A DNA stretch of 64,000 bases, taken from assembly GCA_015680685.1 (NCBI GenBank), contig MNCI01022636.1, positions 9,923 through 73,922 of the forward strand. Direction: 5' to 3'. Positions within the stretch are counted from its first letter, which is position 1; the number at the start of each line of letters is the position of its first letter. This document shows, piece by piece, positions 22,486-35,299 of the stretch. Below the pieces are notes generated by a model. The model was not told the DNA's origin and did no database searches. It was given only the letters and a program-made list of their open reading frames with translations. The translations under genes and the position numbers were made by a program. The stretch comes from Gnetum montanum. Taxonomy: Eukaryota > Streptophyta > Gnetopsida > Gnetales > Gnetaceae.

Positions 22486-23270
22486 TGTAACACCCTATGT
22501 TCCTAACCTATGGTTTATGCTTTATTATTCTTTTATTAACCTATGTCTTAGCTTATTTATTTTGTTAATTTTTTAATGCTAATAAGGATTTGATCTTATG
22601 ACCTTTCATGTATTTTATTTATATATTATTTTGAGAATCTTTAATAAACCTTTTATTAAAAATTTCCTTTTTATAATTTGTAAATTTATTCTCTAAGTAT
22701 TCTATTTTTTGAAACATCTAATATAATTTAAAAATATATAATTATACATATATATTTTATTTATATTTAGAAATGATTGATATCTTGTTATTTTCTTACT
22801 AAGACTAGGTTGTTAGGATGGTGCTACATGCTATGAACTAGTTGTTGGATATTTTAGAAATACTATTCTTTTATAAAATTTCTCTCAAGATTTATTCTAT
22901 TTCTTCTTTATTCAACTTGGAAGTTTCTAAAATATGCTAGGACTTTGGGTGAGCTTTTCTTATATTATGGAATTTATTAATTGAATATTTTGTTGTGAAG
23001 TATTATTTATATGTTAACATGGAAAAACCTAGGGATTGTATATAAAGTTAGGATTTTTGTTTTACACGCATTCTTTACCCATTCTTGTCAGTTAAGCACT
23101 CTTGTTAGTGATCTTTATATTTTCTTATTTTGTGGTAGGTCTAACCTTATGTATTGCAGGTCTCCTAAATTGTAAAGGTAGAGCAACTAGTCTCAATATT
23201 TTTACGTTGTTATGATGTTAATGTGGTAATTATCATCTTTGTAATTTCATTTACATGCAAAAATTTTTGG
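22486..23270 (+). repeat. Candidate LTR starting TGTAACACCC
   Basis: It starts right after a polypurine tract with TGTAACACCC, a start common in plant Gypsy LTRs. A TATA-like tgtatataaag is at 23037-23047. No second copy is in the window, so the 3' end is a guess. Confidence 0.5.
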
Positions 23271-23549
23271 AGCTATATCTCTTGTAACATTCATGCTCTA
23301 ATTTTAGTTTTTTTCTATTACTTCTAGTTTTTCTAGTGTTTTTTCATGCATATTTGGTGGCATTTCTCATCACCATAACTTATTGCATGTTTACTGTAAT
23401 TTTTTATGAAGGTACTAATGAATACCATGGGTCATGACAATGTCATGGTCCTTGATCATAACTAAATCATGAATCATGGTCTTGTAGATGGCTAGAACCC
23501 CAACACAAGTTATGAATTTCTCAAGTTGTGGGATTCACCAGAACCTAAC

Positions 23550-25028
23550 TGAAACACCATGAAATTTTGCATGTTATAATCATTTTTCACCATGTATCCT
23601 TCACCCCATGAAACTTGAGGTAAAAATTCATTGTAAATGTGAAGATTATAATCCATGGGGGGAAATCTCACATATTTTATACTTTTTGAGCTGAAAAATG
23701 CTACATAAGTGATCAAAGCCTCATTCCCCAAGTGGAAAAAAAGTCACCTAGTATCTATATTTGGGCATGGGAGATCAAAAATGCCTTTTGGGATGCCAAA
23801 ATGACAATTTTATGGGTTTTATTGGGTGTATACACTTTTCTACTTTGGAAACACCTACAGGGGAAAATCTCACCTACCCCTAGCATGAAGAGGTAGATCT
23901 CAACATGGAGAAGTATCGGGAGACATAATACCTAGCATGGAAGAGTTTTTTCTTCTATCCCAACATGGAAATGATCATCCTCAACATGAAGACTTTTTAC
24001 CCCAGTGTTGAAAATCCTCTCCCCCAGTGTGAAAGTGACATGAGCAATATTTTTGCATTTTAGTGACCTCAAAGATGATCAACCACTTTAGTAATGATGG
24101 AAGAAGGCTTAGCATGGAAGATCTATCTCCAACATCGAAGGTATCTCCCATTACTATTTATAGTATATAGAATGGCCATGGGGGTTAATCACTTACCATA
24201 TATGGTAATCCCCCAAATATGGGTACCCATCTCACTTGTACAAGGTAGAAATTTGTAGCTAACCTATCAACCAATTTGCAATAAGAATCATGATGAAAAA
24301 CCTATAAAACCAAAACCCCAACACCATTTACAAGTTCCACAATTTTGGCAATTACACACTATTGCATTTTCAAGCACATAGCAATTTTATCTTCCAAGAC
24401 CTCTTCCAACCTTGCAAAAATGCAGCCTCTTGGAGCCTCCCAGCATGAAACCATTGTTACCTTCTCAACCCCCTCCCCACCTTCCCCACACCTAATACTT
24501 GTGGATTTTTGGTGTCAATGCTGCATTTTTGGGACTCCCAACCCCCAACATGGAGTAATATGGCTATCAAATTTCTTGCTTTTTTAACCCCTCAGTAGTG
24601 ATCCAAGTTGCAAATCTGAAGTTGTAGCAGAGAAGGTTCAAAAAAATCAAGAGTGGCTTAGTATCTAGATCATGGAGCAAATCACATTGGCTTCAACAAG
24701 CTTTGAACTCCTACACTAGTGAACCCCCTTTTGATATCTCATGGGAAACTCTTGTACACATCCCTAAACTTAATCTTTATTCATTTAAATAAAGTTTCAA
24801 ATTTTAGAGTGTGTGTAATTTACTTTACTTGTGATTTCCATATTTGCATTTTCTTTATTCTTACATCATTTATTTTGCATTTTGTAAGTTTCTAGATGAT
24901 CTACCATACCATCCATGGCACCTGCAATTTCATTTCTTGGAGGCCCTAGCGATTCTAGATTGAGGTTTCTTCGTCAAATATCTCAACTTTCTAGTGATCG
25001 ATTTTTTTATTGTAATAGTTTTCTAGCA
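23550..25028 (+). repeat. LTR of family D (left copy)
   Basis: It starts TGAAACACC. It aligns with the minus-strand copy at 61906-63226 over most of its length and with the plus-strand fragment 35300-35806 at its 3' part. A conserved poly(A)-type region, cattcatttaaataaagttt-like, lies at about 24780. The 3' end is uncertain. Either it stops at 24915, where TGGCACC (24916) would be a tRNA primer-binding site, or at CA 25027-25028, where similarity to the right-hand fragment stops. The flank ctaac (23545-23549) resembles ctaat (35807-35811). Confidence 0.7.
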
Positions 25029-25859
25029 CTAGAAGAAGAGCCTTCACCTAATTTCTTGATAAATAATCTATCTTCCCAATAGCCAACATTTTAATTTGGA
25101 AGTCTTTTTCTGATTTGTTGTAGTTAAAACTTTTAAAAAGTTAATGTTGCCTCTTCCCTTTGTGACCAAAACTATAGCATGAAAGTTGTGGACCATTAGG
25201 TGTTGGTTTTTCATAGAACTTACTATGATTTTTTTCCTACCCAAGATAGCATTGAAACCTTCCATCATTTTTTATTTTAGCTGCTAATTTCTTTTAGTTT
25301 CCAAAGTGACTAGTGCAACCCTTCCAAAAGCCATCAAAATTTCAAAAGTCAGCTTCCCCCCATCTTTCCTAGCTAAGAAAACTGGTAGCCTGCTAAAACC
25401 AAGGTCTAGTTGAAAAACACCAACTTTCCACTTTGGCTTTTAGCCTCTTCCCCCTCATCAATGTTGGATTAAAAAGGTGTGAGATTTCAATTGTCTCATC
25501 CCCTTCTTTCCCCCCTTTCCATACCCATCATAGAGGTAGTTAAGGCACCAACGTGGATGAGGCTTGTTGCTAACTTTCCCAGCTTTCTATTTTTGGTAAA
25601 GGGATAAACCCACCTTACCCCCCACACACTAATTATAGAAGCTACTCCATTTTCAGCCATTTTTTCTTTCTTTGACTATTTTTGAATTTCACTTATTGGG
25701 ATTTATCTCTATCTTTTCCTTTTATAATCTATGTTAAGCCATTTTTAGCAGTATAACCATGTCTTTCCAATAGTCCACCAAATTGCCTTTCACCTTCATT
25801 GGAAAAGGTCCTAGCCAATAATCCATGAGGGTCTATGATCCCAAAGACCCTACTATCAT
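25029..25859. other. Family D leader, no recognisable coding sequence
   Basis: The sequence is slightly more C-rich than its surroundings. No domain could be read. It lies between the LTR and the start of a gag-like frame and is treated as the 5' untranslated leader. Confidence 0.45.
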
Positions 25860-27880
25860 AGAATGCAGGTAGTCTTCAAGCGTTAGGGGGAAAAGCCTTG
25901 ACTTTGTGGCTATAAATGAAGATCAACATAACTACATTTGTACCAAAATGTAGATAGGCATGCTCATGCCACATTTCAAAGAAAAAGCCAAAAGGAAGTT
26001 TAAACTCATCCATCACAATGGAAAAGAGTACAACCCTTCCCCCTATGACCAAATACCTCTCAATGAAATCTATGTAGGCATCATAGACTAATTGATTAAG
26101 ATGGAGGAAGAGGATGATAAGCATAGCTCAAAGAAGAAATAGGAAGAGGAGGATGAATTTAGGGTAGAATCTAAGCCAGAAAACATCTTGGCGAGATTGT
26201 TCTGAAAAGAAATACATAAGGCCACTCTAACTTTTCCTCATGCCTTTGTTTTCTCCATGGGCATGGTACTACCATCTTCCACTCCCTCCTATCCTACCAT
26301 GGCTAACCCCACATCAATCATAGCCATGCATCAAAATTAATTGATGCCACAACCCATGACATATAACCCATCAATTCCTTTTTCCATACAACCTCAATCT
26401 GTGCAGCCATCGATGGTGGTTTTCAGCACTATAAATCCACTTTATGGGATCCACCATAGTACCCCAAGAAACTCAAGAGTCACACACCTCCTTTATCACA
26501 TTTGTGCCTCAGGTACTAGCATAAACATCCTTTTACTTGTTTGGCCCACAAGCTATGACCATATTGCAACCACTTCCTTCTATCTTGCTACCAATAGCAA
26601 GGCCACAAGCCTCACAATAGATGCCACTACCATATGTACAAATAAATTAGCCATTAGGGCCACCACAAGAATTGGAACAAGCCTTCTAAATGACCCAGGA
26701 TGTGATGGAGGAGTCAAAGAGGCTCAAACCCTCTACTTCCCAAAGTGTCAAGATTATGGATTTCTACTAAGATGATCTCATCAATCCTGTGGTCGTATCC
26801 TTGACACTTCCTCCTACTATCCCTATTCCCTAGTTTAGCAAATACAATGGAGAAGGTGATCCTAATGCTCACCTTTTAACCTTTAGATCTCAATGTTTAC
26901 TATTGTAGCCATGGCCTCATACTATCATGAGGATTTTTTCTATGTCCTTGATTGGAAAAGTTCTTGATTAGTACCTTGCACTACCTAGAGGATCCATATC
27001 CTCTCTTGAGGACTTGATAGTCTAGTTCATTAACCTTTTCAAGCATAACTTGAAGCTAGACACCACATTTGACCAACTCATGAAGGTCAAGTAGGGATCC
27101 CGTGAGCCTATACAAAAGTTCATCCAATGGTAGAATGAACTATTGAACAAAATACCAGAGCCCATATCTAAAACCCATCTTTTGGCCATATTAAAGTGGA
27201 TGGTTAATGACTTTATCAAATCAAAACTTTACTATCTTGATCCCTGGTCCCTTAGCCAAGCATTTTCCAAAACCAAGAATATAGAATATGCTATGGAGGC
27301 CAATCATGACCTAGCCAATGTAGAATATAAAAATCAACATACATGAAAGAAAAAGGAAAAGAATAAACAAAGTGACAGGATCATAGCAACTATGACCAAA
27401 GAAGCAAAGACCACTAACCAAGGGCTAAGGAATAACCCACCCAAGGCCCCCACTAATAACCACGATAACCAACCATCAACATTTACAACCACTGCATCGA
27501 CTACAACTAGGCCATGTTTTGAGAAAAAAGACCAAAGCAAATACACTACCTTACCTTTGAAACCATCTAAGTTGCTAGATCAACTGTTAAAGAGTGGGTG
27601 CACGTATTACAAATATATGACTAAAGTTGCACAAAAGAAGCATGAGTGATCATGAAAAATAGCCAAGGACCCTACTCAAGAAATAAAAGATGATCCTAAA
27701 TTGTGTAGGTACTTCAAATTAGATTGCTTTTACCACTATTACCAACTGCCTGGTCATGACATAGACTTCTACCTCACACTAAAGAATGACTTACAGAAGA
27801 TGATAGATAGGAGAGAGCTAGTCTTAAATGCTTCCAACCTAGTCCAACCACAAAATTAGTTGATGAAAGTATACAAGGAC
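25860..27880 (+). pseudogene. Tat-like gag relic (family D)
   Basis: The N-terminal part (25890-26330) reads with few stops and includes an acidic/lysine stretch, MEEEDDKHSSKKK. A proline/glutamine-rich stretch follows. From about 26830 the retrotransposon gag domain is clear: FSKYNGEGDPNAHLLTF, then LALPRGSISSLEDLI and KWMVNDFIKSKL (about 27195-27230). Near 27700-27830 the relic of the cysteine/histidine box reads PGHDIDFYLTLKNDLQKMID, as in Tat and Athila gags (H-D-T-x-x-C-x-x-L-K). At least two frame changes occur. Confidence 0.8.
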
Positions 27881-28199
27881 CTGTGGAATGCTAATAAAAA
27901 TCCTTATGCTATTTTAGCATTCAACTTTGATGAAGATTGTAGACCAATGAGGGAACCATTCAGGATCTTTGTACCCCCTCATGATGAAAGGGCCTCTTTA
28001 GCTTCCACTAGCTTAAGAGACCCTTTTGTGGTGAGAGTACTATTGCGAGCATCTCCAAGGAGACCTTTTGTCTTCAGGTTAGCCCAGCCTAAGACAACCC
28101 CACCATCCATAACCTAACCAACTAACATGACCATGCAATGACCTCTTGTGGGGACTAATGCTATTGCCTCTTCCTCACAACCAATGACTAACAATCAAA

Positions 28200-29400
28200 A
28201 GACTTGAATGAAGAAAAGGAAGGGGCATAAGCAAAAGTATGGTAACAAGGGTGAAAGTTGATGACGGAAAAAAAATAAGTGAACCCACAGAAGTCCATTC
28301 CCCTCTCGGCTATACCCATGACCTCCTCCGCTCAACCTTCTTCAACCAACAAGTAATAGAAGGGCCCTGCAACCCATAGCAAAAACAAAGAGGAGAAGCC
28401 CCAACAACAACCAACTAAAGTCAAAGTTCACATTTTGGGGTGCATGGAGGAAGTAAAGCACAACTGGGGTGACAAGCCCATGGCCAATGATAAAAACTTT
28501 CTCAATGTGATGGATCATGTTAGGTAATCCATCAACCAAAAGAGTATAACTCTAAGCTTCTATGACCTAACCATGACTTCCATGACACATTGTGAGATGC
28601 TAGTCAAATTGTTGACTTTCATCCTTATTAGTGAGGACATCCCCACTAACAAGAAATCCATCCATGTAGTGATGGTTCCTCCCTAACCAAAGGAGAAGGA
28701 GTCAACACCCCTAGTATTTTGCACTAGTGAAATCAAGGCCAATCTACAAAATGATGAACTAACTAAGACTCCTATATTCATATCAATACATGTATGGTAG
28801 TTTAAGGTGCATTGGATGCATGTTGATGATTAAGTATCAAAAAATGTCATCCCATGTACCATTGTTGAATGCTTGGGCTTAACAAAGAAAATACAACCTA
28901 CAACAACTCTAGCTCTCAAATCCTTCAATTAATCAAGGGTTACTATCAAGGGATCTATCTCATTGGACTTTATAGTAGGGAAGCAATTTCACATACTCGC
29001 TAATGTCTTGGTGGTGGAGGAGATGCCAAGGTTCAATCTTATCTTTGGAATACCTTGGTTGGCTCAGTTACAAGCTGTGTCCTCACCTATCAACTAGGAA
29101 ATTCACCTTCCTTACGAGGGAGGTAAAATCATCATCCACAATGATAGCATGGTTTCCTTGGCTATTAACAATGTAAACATAGAGCAAGGATCTAAAGTGG
29201 AACTTCAAGAGGAAACTCCTAGCCATGAAGTCCACCAACCCATGAGAGAAGAGCAACCTAAGAATAACAATGATGGACAATGAGATGTGTCATGGGATCA
29301 ACTACCCTTTAACATCATCAATGAAGGGGATGGTGTGTACAAACTTATGTAGATAAGGCGTTATACATATCCTAATGGTTCAAAGATTAGGAATAGCCTA
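28200..29400 (+). pseudogene. Tat-like protease region relic (family D)
   Basis: One frame is readable for about 380 codons with only about ten stops. The active site lies near 28819: H-V-D-D-stop, where functional copies have D-G-G-A. The first Asp is at 28825-28827. NVIPCTIVECLGL follows. The second half has VVEEMPRFNLIFGIPWL (about 28999-29060) and LPYEGGKIIIHNDS, matching the usual L-x-G-x-x-W-[IL] close of Tat proteases. No reverse transcriptase or integrase follows; the frame fades at about 29400. Confidence 0.78.
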
Positions 29401-30010
29401 CATAAGTAACATGTAGCCTAGGAGTTTATTTTATTTGCATTTTTATTTATTATAGCCTTAATTATTTTGACATTTTCTTTGTTTATCATGATATAAACTA
29501 AAAAATCGTAAAAACTTTAAAACATAATATCATAAAAAAAATTATAATTTTCCTTTCAACATTTTCTCACTAAGATTTTAAACAGGCAATATGGCCTACC
29601 ATCACCTTAAACTAGCAGAAACAATCACATAACATGGCCCACCATGACCTTAAACTAGTAAAACAATACAACATATGCCTACCGTGGCCTAAAACTGGAA
29701 AATGTCTCTTTTATTATTATTTTTGTTTAGCCTATCATCACATCAATTAGACATTTAATTTAATAATTAAAAATGCCAACATACCCATTCACAACACTTT
29801 TAACATTTACAACACTTACTAGAACAACATATGAAGTCAAAAATGAAACCAAAGATTTAAATTTAAAATGTCTATAACATACATATCCATGGTTACACTA
29901 TGTGGAAAAATGTCTAAAAATTAATAGAAACCATCTATAACATAGTCATGGATAACAATAGCCATGAACATAAAAATAAAAACAAATAGTCAATAAGAGG
30001 TGGATGGATG
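29401..30010. other. A+T-rich spacer with short repeats
   Basis: A short repeated unit with cctaccatcaccttaaact-like sequence recurs three times at 29594-29700. No coding potential was recognised. It separates the plus-strand gag-protease relic from the minus-strand gene relic, where pol would be expected in a complete element. Confidence 0.55.
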
Positions 30011-30996
30011 CTAAAAGGCATCTAGAGGAGGAAGTGGTGGATCATTCCCACCCTTGCCACTAGGGCTATCGATGTCTCCTAATGCTTGAAATACAACAAC
30101 ACATAGCTAGTTAGTAACCAATAGCAAAAACCATAACTTAAAAGAAAAACTAAAACATAAAATGAATCAAACATGTGGGGGCCCTAGCTTCATGACTTCT
30201 GGGAGTAGATGTGGAGGGCCATCATCCAAATGATGGAGGATCTAGTTCTCTATCATATTGACCTAATTAATATTCCCAAGATCAATGCAAATGAGGATGC
30301 TAGTCCTATATACTATGATCCAAGTAGGTGGCTCCTAGTTAATAGTAGCTATAAAGGTCTCACCTACAACAATGGTAATTTGAGAAGTGGGGGATTTCTC
30401 CACCATGAGAATACTCTCAATGATTTGATAGGAAATCTCTTCCTAGATCCCCTAAATGAATAGCTCTCTCTTATTCCATTCAACTAACTCCTTTTTTAGC
30501 CACTTCATGTTGGCCTCACAATCATCTTTATAGTATCTCTTATGGTCCTTTTGTTTCCTACCTCACTCTAGCACCTAAACATAATGATCATTCAAATCCT
30601 CAACCTTCTCAAAGATGAGGTTCATCTGCAACTATTATTTTACCATCTCACATGAGAGCACTACTTTTTCCTTGATGGCATTCTATTAGTGCATCCACAT
30701 CATATACTTGATCTACAATTCCCCTAAGTTAGTCACTTGGCCTTCCATAAACGCCTTGTGATCCTCAAGCTCTTTGATCATCTTCTCTTGCCATTACGTT
30801 TTCTCCCTTAAGTCCATAACCTACTTTCATAGGAATTCATTGGACCTCTATAACTCCCATGAACTATTGGCACATGACATTGCTAGATCAGTAGTAATCT
30901 TATATAACTTCAAGAGCACACTAGAGACATCAAAGGGAAGCTTCAGCAAGGAGTTAATCTCCATGTCTTGGCTAGGGTCCCACTCCATAGAAGGCA

Positions 30997-31107
30997 CTAC
31001 ATAACCATAAAATTATAGCCATAAAAATAGTATAAAACCTAGTATATCCATAACATAAAGCCTATATGACATAGCAAAATAACTAAAGAGTAAAAAAAAG
31101 TCCTTAC
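30997..31107 (-). other. Intron 5 of the antisense gene relic
   Basis: On the minus strand the donor is gagatag|gtaaggac and the acceptor ggttatgtag|tgcc, length 111 bp. Joining gives one codon g|tg (Val), and the downstream frame is open in the same phase for about 30 codons before the first TAG. Confidence 0.75.
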
Positions 31108-31225
31108 CTATCTCAGGTGTAACTTGATGCAACTAGTCATTGATGTCCTTAGCCATCCCATGCATCAATTCTACCTTTTCTGGGACCTCTACCCATGGTT
31201 TTGCATGCAACTTAGGTATATGGAC

Positions 31226-31325
31226 CTAAATTGATAACTTAGAAACTACTATAAGCATAACAATCATCAAATGGTTAGGAAGAAAACCAAACTTAAAGCA
31301 ATAGGATATAATAAGAAGCATTAAG
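31226..31325 (-). other. Probable intron 4, donor degenerate
   Basis: The acceptor atcaatttag|gtccat is good and the frame resumes at 31225. The donor side near 31325 (cacatgcc|ttaatgc) lacks GT, so the donor has probably mutated. The length of about 100 bp matches its neighbours. Confidence 0.5.
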
Positions 31326-31556
31326 GCATGTGCATTCCTGGCTCTTTCTCTTCTTCCTCTTGGATGATGATGGGGGATGTGCCTGGTATTCCCTCACCAA
31401 ATAAGGTGTCTAGATCGACATTGGAAAACCATTCAACCTCATGCTACAATAAGAGTGCCTCCTCTACATGCATTTTTTCCTCCTCAGCTATAGCAACTAC
31501 ATGTCTCTGTGCATCCTCCTTCATGGTAGCTAGGGCTGCCATGACTTGATGCTTAT

Positions 31557-31655
31557 CTACAATCATAACAGATAGAAAATTGATTAGCACTAGAATCCAT
31601 AATGTATTCATAAAACTTTAAAACATAGGATAACCAAAACATAAATAAAGATTAC
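31557..31655 (-). other. Intron 3 of the antisense gene relic
   Basis: The donor is gtcacag|gtaatc and the acceptor atgattgtag|ataagc, 99 bp. The split codon g|at gives Asp, and the frame continues without change from exon 3 into exon 4. Confidence 0.78.
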
Positions 31656-32697
31656 CTGTGACCACCTACTATGATGCCTTAAGCTTAAACTTAAGCTTAT
31701 TTGGGGTAGGCTAGTCTAATGCTAATGGTGGTTCCTCTATGGATCTCTTAACCTTGGTCCTAGCTTCTCCTTTGGATTCTCTATGTCATCGCTTAACCTC
31801 CAAGATGCTCACCAGGATCATGAGGGGTTTCTCCTCCAGGATGTCATGGGATTTGCACTATATAGAATCAAAACCCTTGATGGTAATGGATAGTCAATCC
31901 TCCATCCGCTCTAGTGGGTTTTAAGCCTACACCATTGGATGAATGTGCCTTATCCAAGGCTTAGAAAGCTAGTTTAGTTCATGGGCAACCAATTACCCAT
32001 TCGTTCACACCACCAAGAACTATCCAAGCCTCTTCAAGTAATGTGCAAAAAATGCTAAATGCATGTGGATTATGGTAGAGGTGTCCTAAAAGAGTTTGAG
32101 GATCTCATCCTAATGTTCAATAGCCAAAGTAGCCACCCAGTGGAACTTGATTACATCTATTAGGACTTTCTTAAAGGTCCACTTCTACGCAATTCCGATT
32201 ACCTTCTTTTGTGATAGTAGATTAGGAAATGCATGGGACCTAAACAAAGGATATGAAGCCTTTGCATCAAGGTTCATGAAGTTGTCCATGGAAATTCTAG
32301 AGTGACCCATGCTAGCACCAAACCATTCCAAAACTTCCTCACGATGGCCTACTTCATTTACTATTCTTGTGAAAACCTTTGCCCTATCAACGAGGACACT
32401 AAACAAGTTGCAAAAGGTTCTTCCAATGATGGCTATTGTAATCAACATACCTCAAATGATGGTGCAGAAGTGATTAGCTTCTTCATTGAAGGATTTGATG
32501 GTGTTTATCATCTCTATAGCAAGCATAGGTGCCATAAACAATCAAGAAAACCCACATGCTGATTATTTGCTTGAATGTACCAAGTCGTCTATCCCCTCAT
32601 CCACTCCTGTGCTAGTATCACCTCGTCAAACTTTAGGATGAGAGTATCCTCATGAAGTTCTACAAGTGGTAAAGTTACATCAGTAGAGGTTGAGGGT

Positions 32698-32819
32698 CTT
32701 ACAAGGTAACAACCAATGCTTAGCATCAACATAAGAAAATTTAATAACTAGTTAAAACAATACAACACTTGGAATTTTCATAACCATAAAACATTAGGAG
32801 CTATAGCCTTTATGTTCAC
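32698..32819 (-). other. Intron 2 of the antisense gene relic
   Basis: The donor is gaagaaag|gtgaac and the acceptor ccttgtaag|accctc, 122 bp. The last part of exon 2 and the first part of exon 3 join in phase (ag|a, Arg). Confidence 0.7.
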
Positions 32820-33095
32820 CTTTCTTCTTCTTTGATGTGGTTTGAGCAGAGGTACTAGCTACCAAGGTCTACTTTAAGGAGCTCTTGGAGCCCACCCACC
32901 AATTGTTTATTTTCCTCTCATCTAGACACTTCTTGTAGACAAGATTTATCTACTGGTGTATACATCAACATCCCATCTTAACTATTGATACACAATAGTT
33001 CTAATCTAGGGCCCCTTAGTAAATACATCTAAGGTAGTTTGAGCCATCACCAAGCTTTGATCTTTAGTGATCAAGCCTTGATCACTAATGCTATA

Positions 33096-33185
33096 CTTGC
33101 AAGAAGTTCATAAAACCAACAAAGTTAGAAAAGGTAGTTTAGCTAATAAATCCAAAAAAAATAAAAATATTATAATCATGCTTAC
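33096..33185 (-). other. Intron 1 of the antisense gene relic
   Basis: The donor is tacaagg|gtaagc and the acceptor cttgcaag|tatagc, 90 bp. The frame of exon 1 continues in phase 0 into YSISDQGLITKDQSL of exon 2. Confidence 0.72.
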
Positions 33186-33890
33186 CCTTGTAGATGGTAC
33201 ACAGTGCTAGGCAAATTCTAGAAAAATGTGTGGGCTCTATGTGCCACCATTAGAGTATTGTTGGCATTATATTAACTATACTTTGGCATAGTCTATAATT
33301 TTGTGAGGTAGTGTGGTATGATCGCATCTATAGTTCCCCCTACTGTCTTAGGGGGTGGGTTGTCAATAATAAATATGCCAACTAGATCGAATTCCTATGA
33401 CATTAGTCTCCACTATGACCTTAGCCACATCCCTAGACAAGTGTTTCCATAGCATTACACTAAAATCTTAAAGGTTGTAGGCAAGGGATTCCCTTGCCCC
33501 TAGCAAGAACCATAGTGACACCTTATCGAAGGTCATATCAGATAGAGGGGTATATGACTTGGAGTGGAAAATGTAGCTTAGAATGCTCATTAACATCACA
33601 ATGATTAGGAGGAAACTCAAAAAGACCCTACATGGTAAAGGAAAAATATTAGGACTGAGTGAAACTTCTTAACAAGTTTGTAAAAACATCCTAGTGAGGG
33701 GTGTAATTAGCCTTCATAAAAAGCTCTAAGGCATTTATCCAAATTTGATTATGGAATTCATGCCAATGTAATTACAACCTTCCATAGCCTTATACATCAT
33801 ATCCAAACCATTATAACCTAGATAGCACAACAAGTTGACACATAGCCAAATTTGAAATCTAGAAAATGGCCATTAGCATAAACACTACCA

Positions 33891-35299
33891 AAAATAGAAA
33901 AAATTACTTGTANCCTTTTTCCATAGTGCTGGGAGAAAATTCACCAAAAATTCATTTGACCTTTCAAATAGAGTGATTCCACCACCATTTGAAAGAATGA
34001 ATCAATCCCTAGAAATTTACACCTAACACAAATTTAGAATCATTTCAATTCATTCAAAAAAAATCATTAATTTGGATAAAAATTTGAAAATGGCACAAAC
34101 CCCTTTTTGACATAAGCCTCATGAAAAATTCATTAAAATTTCATTTCTAATCCAAAAAGGTGATTCCACCTGCATTGGAAAGATAAATCCAAGATCCACC
34201 CATACATAACCCAAAAGTAGCCAAAATAATTGCTATTTACTTAGAAAATAATTATGATTCTACATTGAATTCTATAAAAATTAGCATAAAAAACCTAACT
34301 GCATGACCTCATGAAAATAGCCATAACTTTGTCTTTATTAACCCAAATTGAATGATACAATAGCCATTGGAAATATTAAACATAGGGCTACAAACCATAA
34401 TATGAAATTTTAAAGGTATACAACAATTTTCGTACTAAAAAATACATAACTTTGTTTGCTTTTTTTCATGAAAAAATCAACAACAAAGCTTAAAATCCAT
34501 AAAGCCTAATTCATAAAGCCAAAAAAAAAAACCATAGATCTATGTAGAAATGGTCAAAATAAGAGATGTAATTTCACCATGATTTCATTTTACCCACACT
34601 ATTAGTGTAGATCTGAAGAAAACAACCCCACATATGGCAAGAAAAGTAAGAAAAATGACTAGAAACTAATGAAAAAATGGTTAGAATTGCCTACTTTGAA
34701 GTAGCCATGGATGAAGCCTAGATTGAAATGGATCTAGGAAGCTCTAACAAATCCCTAGAATGCTTGTCTACCTTATAAATTCTTGGAATTTTCCTCTTCC
34801 CTTCATGCTACTTGGGTGCCATAATTGTTGCACCAATGCTAAGAATTGTTGATATCTAGGAAGAATGGAGGTTCAACATTGGTCACAAGAAATATTGGAG
34901 TCTTCCACGCTGGAGATTGATGCTCTTTTCAACAAGAAATATCTACTTGGTCTCTTTCCCAATGTGCTATTTGTGAAAAATGGATTTGTGATCAAAACTT
35001 ACAAAATTTGAAAATAAAAACTCCACCAAAACCTAAACACCCACCTATAAACCCCAGTTTCCCATGTAGAGCATCATAACTCCAAGCTCACTGAAGTGCA
35101 AAGTGGGGAATGTCTCTTCTACCCTTGGATGGATGGGAAATAACTTTACTTTTCAAATTTTAAAATTTTTAGGTTGTGGGCCCCACTATATGCCCTCCCT
35201 CTTGGCCTAAAAATTGCATCAACACTTGGTTTTAGTCCCTTAAACACCTAAAGCCATGACCAAACCTTAACTCTCATGCAACCATGCTAGACTTTTTAT
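33891..35299. other. Non-coding stretch upstream of the antisense gene relic
   Basis: It contains a diverged duplication: 33941-34040 and 34121-34220 share gtgattccacc followed by a ttgaaag/ttggaaag block, about 180 bp apart. On the minus strand an ATG in good context (catggctacttc, ATG at 34708-34706) followed by a gt could be a first coding exon of the gene relic, with a long first intron. That is speculative. An n is at 33913. The last 250 bases before the LTR fragment show nothing recognisable. Confidence 0.4.

Larger units (their letters stand above)
30011..33890 (-). pseudogene. Multi-exon gene relic, antisense, function unknown
   Basis: On the minus strand a protein-like frame runs through several exons separated by short introns. 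Exon 1 (about 33890-33186) includes SDMTFDKVSLWFLLGARESL. Exon 2 (33095-32820) ends in a lysine/glutamate stretch. Exon 3 (32697-31656) is the longest and contains DRAKVFTRIVNEVGHREEVL and MGHSRISMDNFMNLDAK. Exon 4 (31556-about 31325) is rich in Ala/Glu/Lys. Exon 5 (31225-31108) and exon 6 (30996-about 30190) form a lysine/glutamate coiled-coil-like C-terminal half. A final short exon may end at a TAG at 30011-30013. The frame is kept across introns 1, 3 and 5; exons 2 and 3 each contain one frame change. Stops are mostly TAG in CAG or TGG positions. I recognise no family. Possible readings are an antisense ORF of a Tat-type element or a captured host gene. Confidence 0.7.

Noticed and set aside
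23510-23731. Minus-strand ORF sharing LHIYNE and LPQVSWG with a plus-strand ORF at 63096-63284, as a conserved small protein
   Set aside because: Both lie in copies of the family D LTR. Over the shared 120 or so bases most codon differences change the amino acid, so the similarity reflects recent common DNA descent and not selection on a protein.
26341-26775. 144-codon plus-strand ORF as an independent gene
   Set aside because: It overlaps the Tat-like gag, whose better-supported frame (with the gag core further on) is a different one. The ORF has no domain and is a shadow frame.
29590-29700. Short spaced repeats as a CRISPR-like array
   Set aside because: There are only three imperfect units with unequal spacing in eukaryotic-looking repeat DNA and no associated cas-like genes.
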